From Nocardioides albertanoniae (lineage in GTDB: Bacteria; Actinomycetota; Actinomycetes; Propionibacteriales; Nocardioidaceae), in assembly GCF_006716315.1 (NCBI RefSeq), contig NZ_VFOV01000001.1, forward strand, positions 3,860,501 through 3,924,500: a stretch of 64,000 nt of DNA, read 5' to 3'. Position numbers and translations under genes: made by a program. How positions within the stretch are numbered: the stretch's first letter is position 1; every line of letters begins with the position of its first letter. The notes beneath the pieces were generated by a model that was not told the DNA's origin, did not search any database, and worked only from the letters and a program-made list of their open reading frames with translations. Of the stretch, positions 29,076-39,173 are shown piece by piece.

Positions 29076-29399
29076 GAGGGATAGGAAACCATCTCGCCAG
29101 GACGGCTCGAAAGAGCGGGGGGTTAACGTTTCAGTCGCGACATCTGAAGGATTTTGCCTCAGAGACTTCGCCCCCGACGTACGCCGGCCAACTGGGCCAC
29201 TCGCACAACGGCCGGGTGCGACCGGCCCCCGCGTTGCCCTCAGCATCCCGACGCGTTGTGACCTGCGCCATATGTCCTACGCACACATCTTCGCCTGCCC
29301 GAGTGGGACCAGCATGGCGATCACCCACACAGGGTCAGGGCCCAGTGTGTCCCCAACATCTATGGCGTCCGCCGCGACACTTCCCCTAGCGTCGCTCAT
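29076..29399. other. Divergent intergenic region between permease and ABC operon
   Basis: 324 bases without a supportable gene. It must hold the promoters of both the permease and the livG-type operon. I see no clear palindrome or riboswitch. An ATG-TGA pair at 29398-29402 directly precedes the GTG start of the ATPase. Confidence 0.55.
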
Positions 29400-30173
29400 G
29401 TGACGAGCACCACACCAGACCGGATCTGCGCGCTGCGGACCGAAGGACTCACCAAGGACTTCCGTGGCTTCCGCGCGGTCAGCTCCGTGGACCTGGAGGT
29501 CGCCGAGGGCACCCTGCACGCGCTCGTCGGCCCCAACGGCGCCGGCAAGACGACCCTGTTCAATCTGCTGACCGGCTTTGTGAAGCCCACCAGCGGACAG
29601 ATCACGGTCTTCGGTGACGACGTCACCGCGATGGCACCCGAGAGGATCACCCGACACGGGGTGGCCCGCTCCTTCCAGATCACCAGCCTCTTCGAGAACC
29701 TGACTCCTCGCGAGCACGTCGAGATCGCGCTGCAGGGGCTCACCAACCAGGGCCTGAAGTTCTGGCGCTCCGCGAAGCTGCTGGGCCGTCGCCGCGAGGA
29801 GGTCGACCGGCTGCTGGCCGAGGTCGGTCTGAGCGACCTGGCCGACAGACCGACAGGGCTGATGGCCTACGGCCAGAAGCGCGCGCTCGAGCTCGCTCTG
29901 GTGCTCGCGGTCGAGCCGAAGCTGCTGCTGCTCGACGAGCCGACGGCCGGCATGGGCATCGAGGACGTCGACCGCACCATCGAGCTCGTCCGCCGCATCG
30001 CCGAGGGCCGCACGGTCGTCTTCGTCGACCACAACATGCACGTGGTCGGCCAGCTGGCCGACCGCGTCACCGTCCTGCAGCAGGGCTCGGTGCTCGCCGA
30101 GGGGTCCTACGACGAGGTGCGCGCCGACGCCCGCGTCATCACCGCCTATCTCGGGGAGGCTCACAGTGCCTGA
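29400..30173 (+). CDS. Branched-chain-type ABC transporter ATPase (LivG family)
   Basis: 257 residues. Walker A is GPNGAGKTTLFNLLTG, the Q-loop lies near FQITSLF, the signature segment is AYGQKRALELALVLA, Walker B is LLLLDEPTAGM and the switch His is in VDHNM. The long insert and the MAPERITRHGVARSFQ block are LivG-like. It starts at GTG 29400 and overlaps the second ATPase by 8 bases. It is the first gene of a five-gene importer. Confidence 0.94.
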   Translation: MTSTTPDRICALRTEGLTKDFRGFRAVSSVDLEVAEGTLHALVGPNGAGKTTLFNLLTGFVKPTSGQITVFGDDVTAMAPERITRHGVARSFQITSLFENLTPREHVEIALQGLTNQGLKFWRSAKLLGRRREEVDRLLAEVGLSDLADRPTGLMAYGQKRALELALVLAVEPKLLLLDEPTAGMGIEDVDRTIELVRRIAEGRTVVFVDHNMHVVGQLADRVTVLQQGSVLAEGSYDEVRADARVITAYLGEAHSA

Positions 30174-30873
30174 GACACCCAAGCTCGAGGTCGAGAACCT
30201 GAGCGCCTGGTACGGCGAGGCGCAGGCACTGCGTGAGGCCACCCTGAGCGTCGGCGCGGGCGAGGTCGTCACCCTCGTCGGCCGCAACGGTGCCGGCAAG
30301 ACCACCCTCGTGCGCTGCCTGATGGGGCTTCACAAGCATCTGTCGGGCTCGATCAGGCTCGACGGTCGCGACATCACCACGCTGGCGGCGCACCGACGGG
30401 CTCGCGCCGGGCTCGGCTGGGTCCAGGACGACCGCGGCATCTTCGCCAACCTGAGCGTCGAGGAGAATCTGCTGCTGCCGCCACGCGTCGGTGAAGACGC
30501 ATGGAGCCTGGAGCAGGTCTACGACGCCTTCCCCGCTCTCGGCAGCCGACGCCGCGCGGGTGGCACCACTCTCTCCGGCGGTGAGCAGCAGATGCTCGCC
30601 GTGGCCCGGGTGCTCCGCACCGGCGCCCGGGTGCTGCTGCTCGACGAGCCCTCTGAGGGGCTCGCGCCGGTCATCGTCACGCAGATCGGCGACATCGTGC
30701 GGACCGCCAAGGAGTCGGGCATCGGCGTGCTCCTGATCGAGCAGAACGTACGTTTCGCCGCCACCGTCGCCGACCGCCACTACCTGCTCGCCCAGGGCCG
30801 TCTGGTCGAGAGCCTCGACAACGACGAGTTCGTCGAGCGTCAGGACGAGCTGCTCGAACACCTCGGGATCTGA
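30166..30873 (+). CDS. Branched-chain-type ABC transporter ATPase (LivF family)
   Basis: 235 residues. Walker A GRNGAGKTTLVRCLMG, signature LSGGEQQMLAVARVL, Walker B VLLLDEPSEGLAP and switch His replaced by Gln-rich IEQNVRFA, as is normal for LivF. The start GTG 30166 lies inside the upstream ATPase gene, indicating translational coupling. It pairs with the LivG-like protein to power the importer. Confidence 0.94.
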   Translation: MPETPKLEVENLSAWYGEAQALREATLSVGAGEVVTLVGRNGAGKTTLVRCLMGLHKHLSGSIRLDGRDITTLAAHRRARAGLGWVQDDRGIFANLSVEENLLLPPRVGEDAWSLEQVYDAFPALGSRRRAGGTTLSGGEQQMLAVARVLRTGARVLLLDEPSEGLAPVIVTQIGDIVRTAKESGIGVLLIEQNVRFAATVADRHYLLAQGRLVESLDNDEFVERQDELLEHLGI

Positions 30874-30914
30874 CCCGATCAAACGCAGTCCCAACCCCCG
30901 CGAGGAGAGACACG

Positions 30915-32162
30915 ATGAACAAGCGACGCACAGTTGCCGGCGCCTCCATGTTGATGGCAGGTGTCCTGGTCACCGCAGGCTGCGGTGCGGGTGGCCCGAG
31001 CGCCGGCGGAGGCGACTTCACCGACGACAAGGTCGTCCTCGCGCTGCTCAACGACGCCTCCGGCGTCTACAAGGACGTCTCCGGCCCCAACTCGAAGATC
31101 GCGATCCAGATGGCGATCGACGACTACCAGAAGAAGTACGGCGACGACGCCGTCGTCGACAAGATCGAGGTGACCTCGGCCGACCACCAGAACGAGCCGG
31201 ACATCGCCAACACCAAGGCGCAGGAGCTCTACGACCGCGAGGGCGCCGACATCATCCTCGACGTGCCGACCTCCTCGGCCGCGCTCGCCGTCGCGACGCA
31301 GGCGAAGAACAAGAAGAAGCTCTACATGAACATCGGCGCCGGCACGACCGACCTGACCGGCGCGCAGTGCAACAAATACACCTTCCACTACGCCTACGAC
31401 ACCTGGATGCTGGCCAACGGCACCGGCACCGTCGTCACCGAGGACGGCGACAAGAACTGGCAGCTGATCTACCCCGACTACGCCTTCGGCCAAGACATGG
31501 TGAAGTCGTTCACCGGTGCCATCGAAGCCGGCGGCGGCAAGGTCGCGGGCACGGTCGCCACGCCCTTCCCCAACGACAACTTCGCGACCTACATCACCAA
31601 GGCGGGCGCGGCGAAGCCGCAGGTCATCGGCACCATGCACGCCGGCGGAGACCTGATCAACCTGGTCAAGCAGTTCAACGACTCCGGCCTGAAGGACAAG
31701 GGCGTCGACCTCGCCGTCGGGCTGATGTTCATCTCCGACATCCACTCGCTCGGCGTCGCCGCCTTCGAGGGCACGATCTTCACCGACGCCTGGTACTGGA
31801 ACTTCGACGACAAGTCCCGCGCCTGGGCCGACCGTTACATGGAGGAGACCGGTGACCGGCCGACGTACGCCCACGCGGGCAACTACTCGGCCGCCATGCA
31901 GTATCTCGAGGCGGTGCAGTCGGCCGGCACCGATGACGCCGACAAGGTCGTCGAGGAGCTCGAGGGCAAGAAGGTCGACGACATGTTCCTCCGCAACGGC
32001 GAGATCCGCGCCGAGGACCACCGGGTCATCCACGACGTCTACCTGGCCAAGGTCAAGGGTCCCGACGACGTCAAGGAGGACTGGGACTACGAGGAGATCA
32101 TCAAGACCATCCCGGCCGAGGAGGCCTTCCGCCCGGCCTCCGAGTCCGGCTGCTCGATGTGA
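30915..32162 (+). CDS. Substrate-binding lipoprotein of the ABC importer (LivJ-like)
   Basis: 415 residues. A signal peptide with lipobox VTAGC (Cys near residue 23) tethers the protein to the membrane. The rest is a two-lobe type I periplasmic-binding fold (VVLALLNDASGVYKDVSGPNSK, TSADHQNEPDIANTKAQELYD, GAGTTDLTG). The sequence type (DASGVYKDVSGP) is one often linked to aromatic or organic-acid importers rather than to leucine; this is inference. It follows the ATPases by 41 bp with a GAGGAGA ribosome site. Confidence 0.92.
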   Translation: MNKRRTVAGASMLMAGVLVTAGCGAGGPSAGGGDFTDDKVVLALLNDASGVYKDVSGPNSKIAIQMAIDDYQKKYGDDAVVDKIEVTSADHQNEPDIANTKAQELYDREGADIILDVPTSSAALAVATQAKNKKKLYMNIGAGTTDLTGAQCNKYTFHYAYDTWMLANGTGTVVTEDGDKNWQLIYPDYAFGQDMVKSFTGAIEAGGGKVAGTVATPFPNDNFATYITKAGAAKPQVIGTMHAGGDLINLVKQFNDSGLKDKGVDLAVGLMFISDIHSLGVAAFEGTIFTDAWYWNFDDKSRAWADRYMEETGDRPTYAHAGNYSAAMQYLEAVQSAGTDDADKVVEELEGKKVDDMFLRNGEIRAEDHRVIHDVYLAKVKGPDDVKEDWDYEEIIKTIPAEEAFRPASESGCSM

Positions 32163-32213
32163 CCTGATCCGACCTCGTACAAGATCTGAGGACGCTGGCT
32201 TGAAAGGCACAGC

Positions 32214-33086
32214 ATGAACGCGGTTCTGCAGTACACCGTCCAGGGCCTCGCGGCCGGCAGCTTCTACGCGCTGGCCGCGCTGGGCCTGGCGGTCATCTTC
32301 GGAGTGCTGGGCGTGGTCAACTTCGCCCACGGCGCCTTCTACATGCTGGGCGCGGTCGCCGCCGCGGTGCTCCTCGACACCGTCGGGATGAGCCTGTGGC
32401 TGGCGCTGCTCGTGGTGCCGGTGCTGATGCTGGTCTTCGGGATGGTCATCGAGCGGCTGCTGGTGCGGTGGCTGCTGCCGCTCGACCCGCTCTACAACCT
32501 GCTGCTCACCTTCGGGCTGACCCTGCTGCTGGTCGACCTGGTCAAGCGCCGTTACGGCGTGAGCGGTCTCCCCTACGAGCGCCCGGCCGCGCTCGACGGG
32601 AGGATCCAGGTGGCCGGGATCGGGCTGCCCGTCTACCAGCTCTTCGTGATCGGTGTCGCGCTGCTCGTCTGCCTCGGCGTCTGGCTGCTGATGTCACGTA
32701 CGCGGGTGGGCATGATCGTCCGCGCCGCGACCGAGCGTCCCGAGCTCGCCGGCGCGCTCGGCATCAACGTCGGGCGCTGGGTGACCCCGGTGTTCGGCTT
32801 CGGGGTCGCTCTGGCCGGGCTGGCCGGGGTGCTGGCCGCACCGTTCCGCGCGATCACCGCCGAGATGGGCAGCGACTTCATCATCATCCTGTTCGCGGTG
32901 GTCGTCATCGGCGGGCTCGGCTCGATCGTGGGCGCCGTGACGGGCGGCTTCCTGGTCGGCCTCGTGGAAGCCTTCGGCCAGGCGTACGCACCGACGTTCG
33001 CGCAGGTGCTGATCTTCGTGCTGATGGCTGTGGTGGTCCTCGCCCGTCCGGCCGGGCTCTTCGGACGAGAGGAGGCGACGGCATGA
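32214..33086 (+). CDS. Branched-chain-type ABC permease (LivH family)
   Basis: 290 residues with about eight membrane helices. The family start GLAAGSFYALAALGLAVIFGVLGVVNFAHGAFYMLG is clear, and the coupling loop RAATERPELAGALGINVGRW contacts the ATPases. It overlaps the second permease by ATGA (33083-33086). Confidence 0.94.
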   Translation: MNAVLQYTVQGLAAGSFYALAALGLAVIFGVLGVVNFAHGAFYMLGAVAAAVLLDTVGMSLWLALLVVPVLMLVFGMVIERLLVRWLLPLDPLYNLLLTFGLTLLLVDLVKRRYGVSGLPYERPAALDGRIQVAGIGLPVYQLFVIGVALLVCLGVWLLMSRTRVGMIVRAATERPELAGALGINVGRWVTPVFGFGVALAGLAGVLAAPFRAITAEMGSDFIIILFAVVVIGGLGSIVGAVTGGFLVGLVEAFGQAYAPTFAQVLIFVLMAVVVLARPAGLFGREEATA

Positions 33087-34078
33087 CCTCGATCGCAACC
33101 GCCGGTGCCAGCGTCACCGAGCAGCACGCGGCGATCGCCGGGGCGCGTCCCTGGCAGCGGCTGGTCCTGCTGGCCGTCGGACTGCTGGTGGCCCTCGGGC
33201 TCCCCTGGTTCGTCTACCCGCCCGTGGCCATGGACATCGCCGCCTGGGCGCTGTTCGCGGTGGCCCTCGACCTGCTGCTGGGCTACTGCGGGCTGCTCTC
33301 GTTCGGTCATGCCGCGTTCTGGGGCGGGTCGGCGTACGTCACCGGGCTGATCGCCATCCACCTGGGGGTGCCGTTTCCCGTCGCGGTGCTCGGCGGGGCG
33401 CTCTTCGCGATGATCCTCGCCGTGCCGATCGGCTACCTCTCGGTGAAACGCTCGGGCATCTACTTCGCGATGGTCACGCTGGCCTTCGCCCAGATGCTCT
33501 TCTTCATCGCCAACCAGGCCTCCTCGCTCACCGGCGGCGAGAACGGGCTCCAGGGAGTGCCGCGCTCGTTCTTCGGGATCGAGGCGGTCGAGACCGACGC
33601 GTTCTTCTTCTACTACGCCGCGCTGCCGATCATCCTGCTCGGCATGTGGGCCGCCTGGCGGATCGTCCACTCCCCCTTCGGGCGGGTGCTGGTCGCGATC
33701 CGCGACAACGCACCGCGGGCGCGGGCGCTGGGCTACGACGTGGAGCGCTACAAGCTGGTCGCCTTCGTGCTCTCGGCCGGTCTCTCCGGGCTGGCCGGCG
33801 GCGTCTTCGCGCTCTCCCACGGGTTCGTGGCGCTGCCCGAGCTGCACTGGACCACCTCGGGCGAGGTCGTCCTGATGACGGTGCTCGGCGGCATCGGCAC
33901 GCTGTGGGGCGGGGTGATCGGCGCCGGTCTGATCGTGATGCTCGCCGACTATCTGGCCTCGTCCGGGTTCGACGGCATCGGGATCGTCACCGGTGGCGTG
34001 TTCGTGACCGTCGTCCTGCTCTTCCGCCGCGGCATCTGGGGCACCGCCCGACACCTCTGGCTGAGCAGGAAGGGCTAG
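33083..34078 (+). CDS. Branched-chain-type ABC permease (LivM family)
   Basis: 331 residues, about ten membrane helices. LLLGYCGLLSFGHAAFWGGSAYV is the LivM hallmark and VLVAIRDNAPRARALGYDVERYKL is its coupling loop. It closes the operon. The stop at 34078 overlaps the stop of the convergent PucR-type regulator by four bases, so the two mRNAs are complementary at their ends. Confidence 0.94.
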   Translation: MTSIATAGASVTEQHAAIAGARPWQRLVLLAVGLLVALGLPWFVYPPVAMDIAAWALFAVALDLLLGYCGLLSFGHAAFWGGSAYVTGLIAIHLGVPFPVAVLGGALFAMILAVPIGYLSVKRSGIYFAMVTLAFAQMLFFIANQASSLTGGENGLQGVPRSFFGIEAVETDAFFFYYAALPIILLGMWAAWRIVHSPFGRVLVAIRDNAPRARALGYDVERYKLVAFVLSAGLSGLAGGVFALSHGFVALPELHWTTSGEVVLMTVLGGIGTLWGGVIGAGLIVMLADYLASSGFDGIGIVTGGVFVTVVLLFRRGIWGTARHLWLSRKG

Positions 34079-35973
34079 GCGACGAGCTGATGGAGCCGGA
34101 GCGCCAGCTGCACCTCGAGCTGGCGCTCCGGCTCCTGCCAGCCCTTTCCCAGCAGGCGGGTGACCCGCTCGAGCCGCTGGGTGACGGTGTTGACGTGCAC
34201 GTGCAGCGCGGCGGCCGTGCGGGTGAGGTTGCGGTCGGCTCCGAAGTAGGTGCGCAGCGTCTCCACCAGCTTGGATCCCTTCGCCTCGTCGTAGTCGACG
34301 ACGGGGCCCAGCCGTGAGCTGACGTAGGCCGCCGGGTCGCCGTCGGTTCCGAGCAGCAGCCCCACGAAACCCAAGTCGTCGGCGGTGACCACCTGGCCCT
34401 GACGACCGAGCGTCACCGCCGCGGCCAGGCAGCGACGGGCCTCGTCATAGCCCTTGACCACCGCGTCGGGGCTGCTCAGCGGACCCGGCACGGGTCCGGC
34501 GGCGCCGACGGTCACCGGCGCACCGGCGGAGAGCCGGAGCCCTTCGACGGCCAGCTCGCCGGCGGCACGTGCTTCGCAGCCGGGGAAGATCAGCACCACC
34601 TGCCCCTGCCGCACGGCCGCGAACCCGTCGTGGGTCGCGGCGAGGAACGTCGCCGCCTGACCGACCCGGGCGCGGTCGCCGGGCACGTCGGCGACCACCA
34701 CGGCATACGACCTGGACAGATCGGCCTGCAGCAGGCGGCCACGCTCACGCAGCGTCTCGGAGTCGGGCGCGGAGCCCGAGAGGAGCTCGTCGAGGAGCTC
34801 TCCACGCACCCGTCCCTCCGCCTCCGCGACGCTGCGGCGGAAGAGCAGCAGCAGCGCCGTGACCAGGGCGGCCCGCTCCAGGATCCGCTGGTCGCCCTCC
34901 TCCAGGTCGCCGTGGGTCTCGCGCTCGGCCTCGCGAGGGCCCAGGAGCATCGAGCCGAGCTGCTCGGCGCCGGCCAGGACCGGGGTGGCATAGATGTCGC
35001 CGCTGCCGGCGGTGCGGCTCAGGTCGAGGCTCCGCCGGATCACGGCGTCCTCGTAGTCGGAGACGGGCTCGTCCGGTGCGCTGGTCGCGATGGTCTCGCC
35101 GCTCAGGTCACGGAGGACGACCCGGGCGCCGAGCACCTCGGCGACGCTGCGTACGACGTCGTCGACTCCGCCACCCCCGACGACGATCCGGGTGAGCCGG
35201 TCGTGGGCGTCGCCCGCACGCTCGACGGCCTCGTTGCGGGCCTGCAGCTTGCGGGTGGTGACCTCGAGCTCTGCGACCGCGGCGCGGGTCTCCTCCAGCA
35301 GCCTGGCCTTGTCCACCGCGATCGCGGCATGGGCGGCCAGGGAGACGAGCAACGCGCTCGCCTCGACGCCGAACGGCCGCACGGTGCGGTTGGCGGCGAA
35401 GAGCACGCCGATGGCCTGGCTGCCGAGCAGGAGCGGCACGCCGATGATCGCGCGGATGCCTTCGCCGCTGACCGCTGCGTCGATGTCGGGGGCGTGCCGG
35501 AACCGCTCGTCGGGGATGTAGTCGGCGGTCGAGTAGGGCCTCGTGGTCTGCGCGACGAGCCCGCCGAGCCCGATACCGTACGGGATACGGGTCGTCCGGA
35601 ACGCCACGGTCAGGATGCCCTCGGTGACGCGCATGTATTCGCCGCGGCGTTCGTCGTTGAGCGTCAGGTAGGCGACGTCGCTGTTGAGCAGCTGCCTGGC
35701 CCTGGTCACGATCGCCTGGAGCACCGCCTCCAGGTTGGTCAGCATCGCCAGGTCGTTGGCCGACTCGAACAGCGCGCCCAGCTCGCCCTCGCGCCGGCGG
35801 CGCCCCTCGAGGGTGCCCCTGACCTGGAGCGCGAGACGCTTGGCGTGCTCGATCCGCTCCTGCTCCTCCGCAGAGGCTCCCGCCGCTCTCGCGGCCGCCG
35901 CGGGGCCCTCGAAGTCGGCCTCGGCGGCATCCCCGGCCAGCAGCTCCAGGAACGCAACCAGATCGACCGACAT
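34075..35973 (-). CDS. GAF-domain PucR/CdaR-type transcriptional regulator
   Basis: 632 residues. The N-terminal region with a coiled-coil-like Glu/Arg stretch precedes a GAF sensor domain (residues about 60-215: LLNSDVAYLTLNDERRGEY, IGVPLLLGSQAIGVLFAANR). A central part resembles the GGDEF-like CdaR domain, and the C-terminal PucR HTH_30 (VETLRTYFGADRNLTRTAAALHVHVNTVTQRL) is near residue 575. Such regulators sense a ligand and activate transport or catabolic genes, so the adjacent convergent ABC importer is the likely target. Its last codons contain a perfect 18-bp inverted repeat. Confidence 0.9.
   Translation of the reverse strand: MSVDLVAFLELLAGDAAEADFEGPAAAARAAGASAEEQERIEHAKRLALQVRGTLEGRRRREGELGALFESANDLAMLTNLEAVLQAIVTRARQLLNSDVAYLTLNDERRGEYMRVTEGILTVAFRTTRIPYGIGLGGLVAQTTRPYSTADYIPDERFRHAPDIDAAVSGEGIRAIIGVPLLLGSQAIGVLFAANRTVRPFGVEASALLVSLAAHAAIAVDKARLLEETRAAVAELEVTTRKLQARNEAVERAGDAHDRLTRIVVGGGGVDDVVRSVAEVLGARVVLRDLSGETIATSAPDEPVSDYEDAVIRRSLDLSRTAGSGDIYATPVLAGAEQLGSMLLGPREAERETHGDLEEGDQRILERAALVTALLLLFRRSVAEAEGRVRGELLDELLSGSAPDSETLRERGRLLQADLSRSYAVVVADVPGDRARVGQAATFLAATHDGFAAVRQGQVVLIFPGCEARAAGELAVEGLRLSAGAPVTVGAAGPVPGPLSSPDAVVKGYDEARRCLAAAVTLGRQGQVVTADDLGFVGLLLGTDGDPAAYVSSRLGPVVDYDEAKGSKLVETLRTYFGADRNLTRTAAALHVHVNTVTQRLERVTRLLGKGWQEPERQLEVQLALRLHQLVA
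34092..34135. repeat. 18-bp perfect inverted repeat at the livM/regulator convergence
   Basis: GGAGCCGGAGCGCCAGCT (34092-34109) and its exact complement (34118-34135) around an 8-base loop. It lies inside the coding end of the regulator and 14 bases past the livM stop, so it can form a hairpin in both transcripts. Confidence 0.85.
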
Positions 35974-36048
35974 GTGACCGAAGTTACACTTTCAATCGCC
36001 CGCCGACATATGGGATCGACACACAGTTGCCCCGGATCGAGTGGCGAT

Positions 36049-38037
36049 CTACGCCAGGTCCTCCGGCGTGGTGACGGGTCGATCGCAGACGAAACCCCGA
36101 CAGACGTACGCCGCCGGCCTCCCGCCGACCGGAGTGCGGCCGATCAGCAGCGGGATGTCGTCGCGAGCTCCGTCGGTGACGACCACCACCGCGCCCGGCT
36201 TGCGCCGGGCCTTGGCCGCCAACGCGTCGCGGTCGGCCCCGGGCGGGCCGACGACCACGATCCCGAGGGGTCCGTCGCTCATCGTGACCGACGCCGCCAG
36301 CGACCAGCCGGCGAACCGGGGCACCTTCGTCATCAGGACGCTCGTGGCGGCGAGCGCCTCCTCGGCGGCGGTGCGGAAGCGGCCCTCCCCGGTGAGCGCG
36401 TGGGCGGTGAGGAGCGCATGCACCATCGCGCTGGTGCCGCTCGGGCTGGCGTTGTCGGAGGAGTCCCTCGGCCTGGTCACCAGCGCCTCGGCGTCGTCGG
36501 CGGTGTCGTAGAAGCCGCGGTCCTCGGCGCGGAAGTGTGCCAGCGCGGTGTCGAGGAGGGCGCTCGCGCGCTCGAGCCAGACCCGATCCCCCGTCGCCTG
36601 GACGAGCGCGAGGAATCCCCCGGCCACGCACCCGTAGTCCTCGAGCACGCCGGCATGCGCCCCGGCCACGCCGTCGCGGCTGACGCGGAGGAGGCGAGCG
36701 TCGCGATCGGGCGAGACGACGTGGAGCCGCCACAGCAGCTCACCGGCCTCGAGCGCGGCATCGAGATAGCGACGCTCCTCGAGCAGCAGCCCGGCATCGA
36801 CCAGCGAGCTGATCGCCAGGCCGTTCCATGCTGCGACGACCTTGTCGTCGCGCTCCGGCCGCACGCGCTGCTCCCGGGCGGCCAGGAGCCGTGCCTTCAC
36901 CGACTCGAGACGCTCGGAGTCGGCGGGCCGGTGTCGCAGCTGCAGCGTCGAGGCGCCCTCCTCGAAGGTGCCGGCCTCGGTCACCTCGAAGGTCTCCGCC
37001 GCCCAGGCTCCGTCCTCGGCCCCGAGGACCTCGACCAGCTCGGCGGGGGTCCAGACGTAGAACTTCCCCTCGACGCCCTCGCTGTCGGCGTCGAGCGCGG
37101 ACGCGAAACCGCCCTCTGCGGTGCCGAGCTCGCGGATCATCCACTCGGCGCTCTCGCGGGCGATCCGGTCGCCGTTGCCGGTGTCCAACCGGGCGTAGAG
37201 ACCGATCAGCTGGGCGTTGTCGTAGAGCATCTTCTCGAAGTGGGGCACCACCCAGCCCCGGTCGACGGCATAGCGGGCGAAACCGCCTCCGACCTGGTCG
37301 TACATGCCGCCGCCGGCCATCGCCGCTGCCGTGCGGGCGAGCATGTGCGCCGCCTTTCGCGCGTGCTCGCTCTCCAATCCGGCCAGGGCGGCGCGCCGCA
37401 GGAACTCCAGCACCATCGACGGCGGAAACTTCGGCGCACCCCCGAACCCGCCCGCCATCGGGTCGAACTCCTCGGAGAGCTTCTCGACCGCGGCACCCGG
37501 GTCGACCTGCGACGAGCCGGCAGCATCGGGCGCGGTGGGAGCTGCAGCCAGATGGCGGCGTACGTTGTCGGCGACGTCGCCGATCTCCGATCGCCGCTGC
37601 GTCCAGGCCTCCGCGAGCGCCTGCAGCACCTGGGTGAACGCCGGCTGCCCGTGACGAGGTGTGTCGGGGAAGTAGGTGCCGGCGAAGAACGGGTTGCCGT
37701 CGTGGTCGAGCACGACGGTCATCGGCCACCCACCGGAGCCGGTCATCGCCGTCGTCGCCGCCATGTAGACAGCATCGACGTCGGGCCGCTCCTCGCGGTC
37801 GACCTTGATGTTGACGAAGTGCTCGTTCATGTAGGCCGCGGTCGCCGCGTCCTCGAACGACTCGTGGGCCATCACGTGGCACCAGTGGCAGGCGGCATAG
37901 CCGACGCTCAGCAGGATCGGAACCTCGCGCCGCCGAGCCTCCTCGAACGCGTCGGTGCCCCACTCCCACCAGTCGACCGGGTTCTGGGCGTGCTGGAGGA
38001 GGTACGGCGAAGTTGCAGACGCGAGTCGGTTGGCCAC
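36049..38037 (-). CDS. DUF255 thioredoxin-domain protein (YyaL/SSP411-like)
   Basis: 662 residues. The N-terminal thioredoxin-like domain has the family start [15 protein letters not shown] and the redox motif AACHWCHVM (Cys-His-Trp-Cys-His). The middle and C-terminal parts are an (alpha/alpha)6 barrel like N-acylglucosamine 2-epimerase ([48 protein letters not shown]). The biological role is not established in bacteria. The GTG start (38037) matches the family beginning; upstream residues of the open frame are not conserved. Confidence 0.92.
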   Translation of the reverse strand: MANRLASATSPYLLQHAQNPVDWWEWGTDAFEEARRREVPILLSVGYAACHWCHVMAHESFEDAATAAYMNEHFVNIKVDREERPDVDAVYMAATTAMTGSGGWPMTVVLDHDGNPFFAGTYFPDTPRHGQPAFTQVLQALAEAWTQRRSEIGDVADNVRRHLAAAPTAPDAAGSSQVDPGAAVEKLSEEFDPMAGGFGGAPKFPPSMVLEFLRRAALAGLESEHARKAAHMLARTAAAMAGGGMYDQVGGGFARYAVDRGWVVPHFEKMLYDNAQLIGLYARLDTGNGDRIARESAEWMIRELGTAEGGFASALDADSEGVEGKFYVWTPAELVEVLGAEDGAWAAETFEVTEAGTFEEGASTLQLRHRPADSERLESVKARLLAAREQRVRPERDDKVVAAWNGLAISSLVDAGLLLEERRYLDAALEAGELLWRLHVVSPDRDARLLRVSRDGVAGAHAGVLEDYGCVAGGFLALVQATGDRVWLERASALLDTALAHFRAEDRGFYDTADDAEALVTRPRDSSDNASPSGTSAMVHALLTAHALTGEGRFRTAAEEALAATSVLMTKVPRFAGWSLAASVTMSDGPLGIVVVGPPGADRDALAAKARRKPGAVVVVTDGARDDIPLLIGRTPVGGRPAAYVCRGFVCDRPVTTPEDLA

Positions 38038-38267
38038 ACCCCCAGCCTCGCACGCACGCGAGCCGGCGGCGTGGATCTGTCCCAGGAGATGGGTCCTGTG
38101 CCGCCTGTGGGTCCACCGACCCCGAGGGTTCATCGTCGGTTCGCGTCCGGTTGGCCAGCACGGAGGCTGATCCCGGTTGGATCTAGGTACGGATCAGCCA
38201 CCGCGTCTCGTTCCTCGGTGCAGATCGAGCCGGGCTGGTCCCACCCTCCCCCAGCCACAGGACCCAC

Positions 38268-39089
38268 ATGAACCTGAGCAAGCCGCTCCTCGTCGTCGGC
38301 GCACTGGTCGTCGTCGGCGCCATCGCCCTCGGCGGACGCTTCACCGGCTCCGCCCCGTCGGCCGCCGACGAGACGAACGCCGCCGCGGCCGGCGGCGGCA
38401 CGCTCCGCATCGGGGTCGAGAGCACCGAGCCGGTCTACTACGAGCGCGGCGGCGAGGCCAAGGGCTTCGACCATGACATGGCCCGCAGCGTCGCCGAGGG
38501 CATGGGCCTCGAGCCCGAGTTCGTGGCGATGGAGCTCCACGAGCTCTTCCCCGCCCTGCGTGAGGGAAAGATCGACATGGTCGGAGCCCAGGTCACCAAG
38601 ACCTCGGACCTCGAGCGGGAGTTCGACTTCAGCGCGCCCTACTTCTCGACGTACGTCGCCTTCCTCACGCCGCGCGGATCGACCATCCACACCCGTGGTG
38701 ACATCAACGGGAAGAGGATCGCGGTCGTCGACGGCGCGATCCAGGAGTCCTACCTCGAGGAGAAGTACCACGACGTCGAGATCGTCAAGGCGCCGAACGT
38801 CGGGGCTGCGCTCACCTTGATCGGTCGAGGCGAGGCCGACGCGCTCTTCCACGGAGCCCCCTATGCGCAGTCGATCATCAAGAGCGCACCCATCGCCTTG
38901 GACGAGCCGATCGTCTACCCGGTCAAGGACGCCCCGATCGCGTTCGTCGTGCGGTCCGGCGACCAGCGACGGGAGCAGATCGACGGGGTCTTGAAGGACA
39001 TGGTCCTCGGCGGCGAGTGGCTGCGGATCAAGACCGCCTACTTCGAGGCGGACCCGCTCTCCGACGTGTTCGGCGACAAGGGCTCCTGA
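38268..39089 (+). CDS. Amino-acid-type solute-binding protein (SBP_bac_3), no partner transporter
   Basis: 273 residues. A hydrophobic N-terminus (LLVVGALVVVGAIALGG) that lacks a lipobox Cys is followed by a family 3 binding fold: TLRIGVESTEPVYY, GFDHDMARSVAEGMG, LREGKIDMVGAQVTKTSDLEREFDFSAPYF. It resembles polar amino-acid or cyclohexadienyl-dehydratase-like binding proteins. No permease or ATPase gene is adjacent, so it is an orphan here, and it may act as a sensor or use a remote transporter. Confidence 0.87.
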   Translation: MNLSKPLLVVGALVVVGAIALGGRFTGSAPSAADETNAAAAGGGTLRIGVESTEPVYYERGGEAKGFDHDMARSVAEGMGLEPEFVAMELHELFPALREGKIDMVGAQVTKTSDLEREFDFSAPYFSTYVAFLTPRGSTIHTRGDINGKRIAVVDGAIQESYLEEKYHDVEIVKAPNVGAALTLIGRGEADALFHGAPYAQSIIKSAPIALDEPIVYPVKDAPIAFVVRSGDQRREQIDGVLKDMVLGGEWLRIKTAYFEADPLSDVFGDKGS

Positions 39090-39173
39090 ACCTGGCGGCA
39101 TCTGGCGGCATACGGTCAAGCACGGGCGACGGACGATCAACCCGGACGGCCGTGCCGCGGCGAGGATCGAAGG

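Noticed and set aside
34630..38271. 1213-residue plus-strand frame
   Set aside because: Antisense of the PucR-type regulator and the DUF255 gene; typical high-GC shadow.
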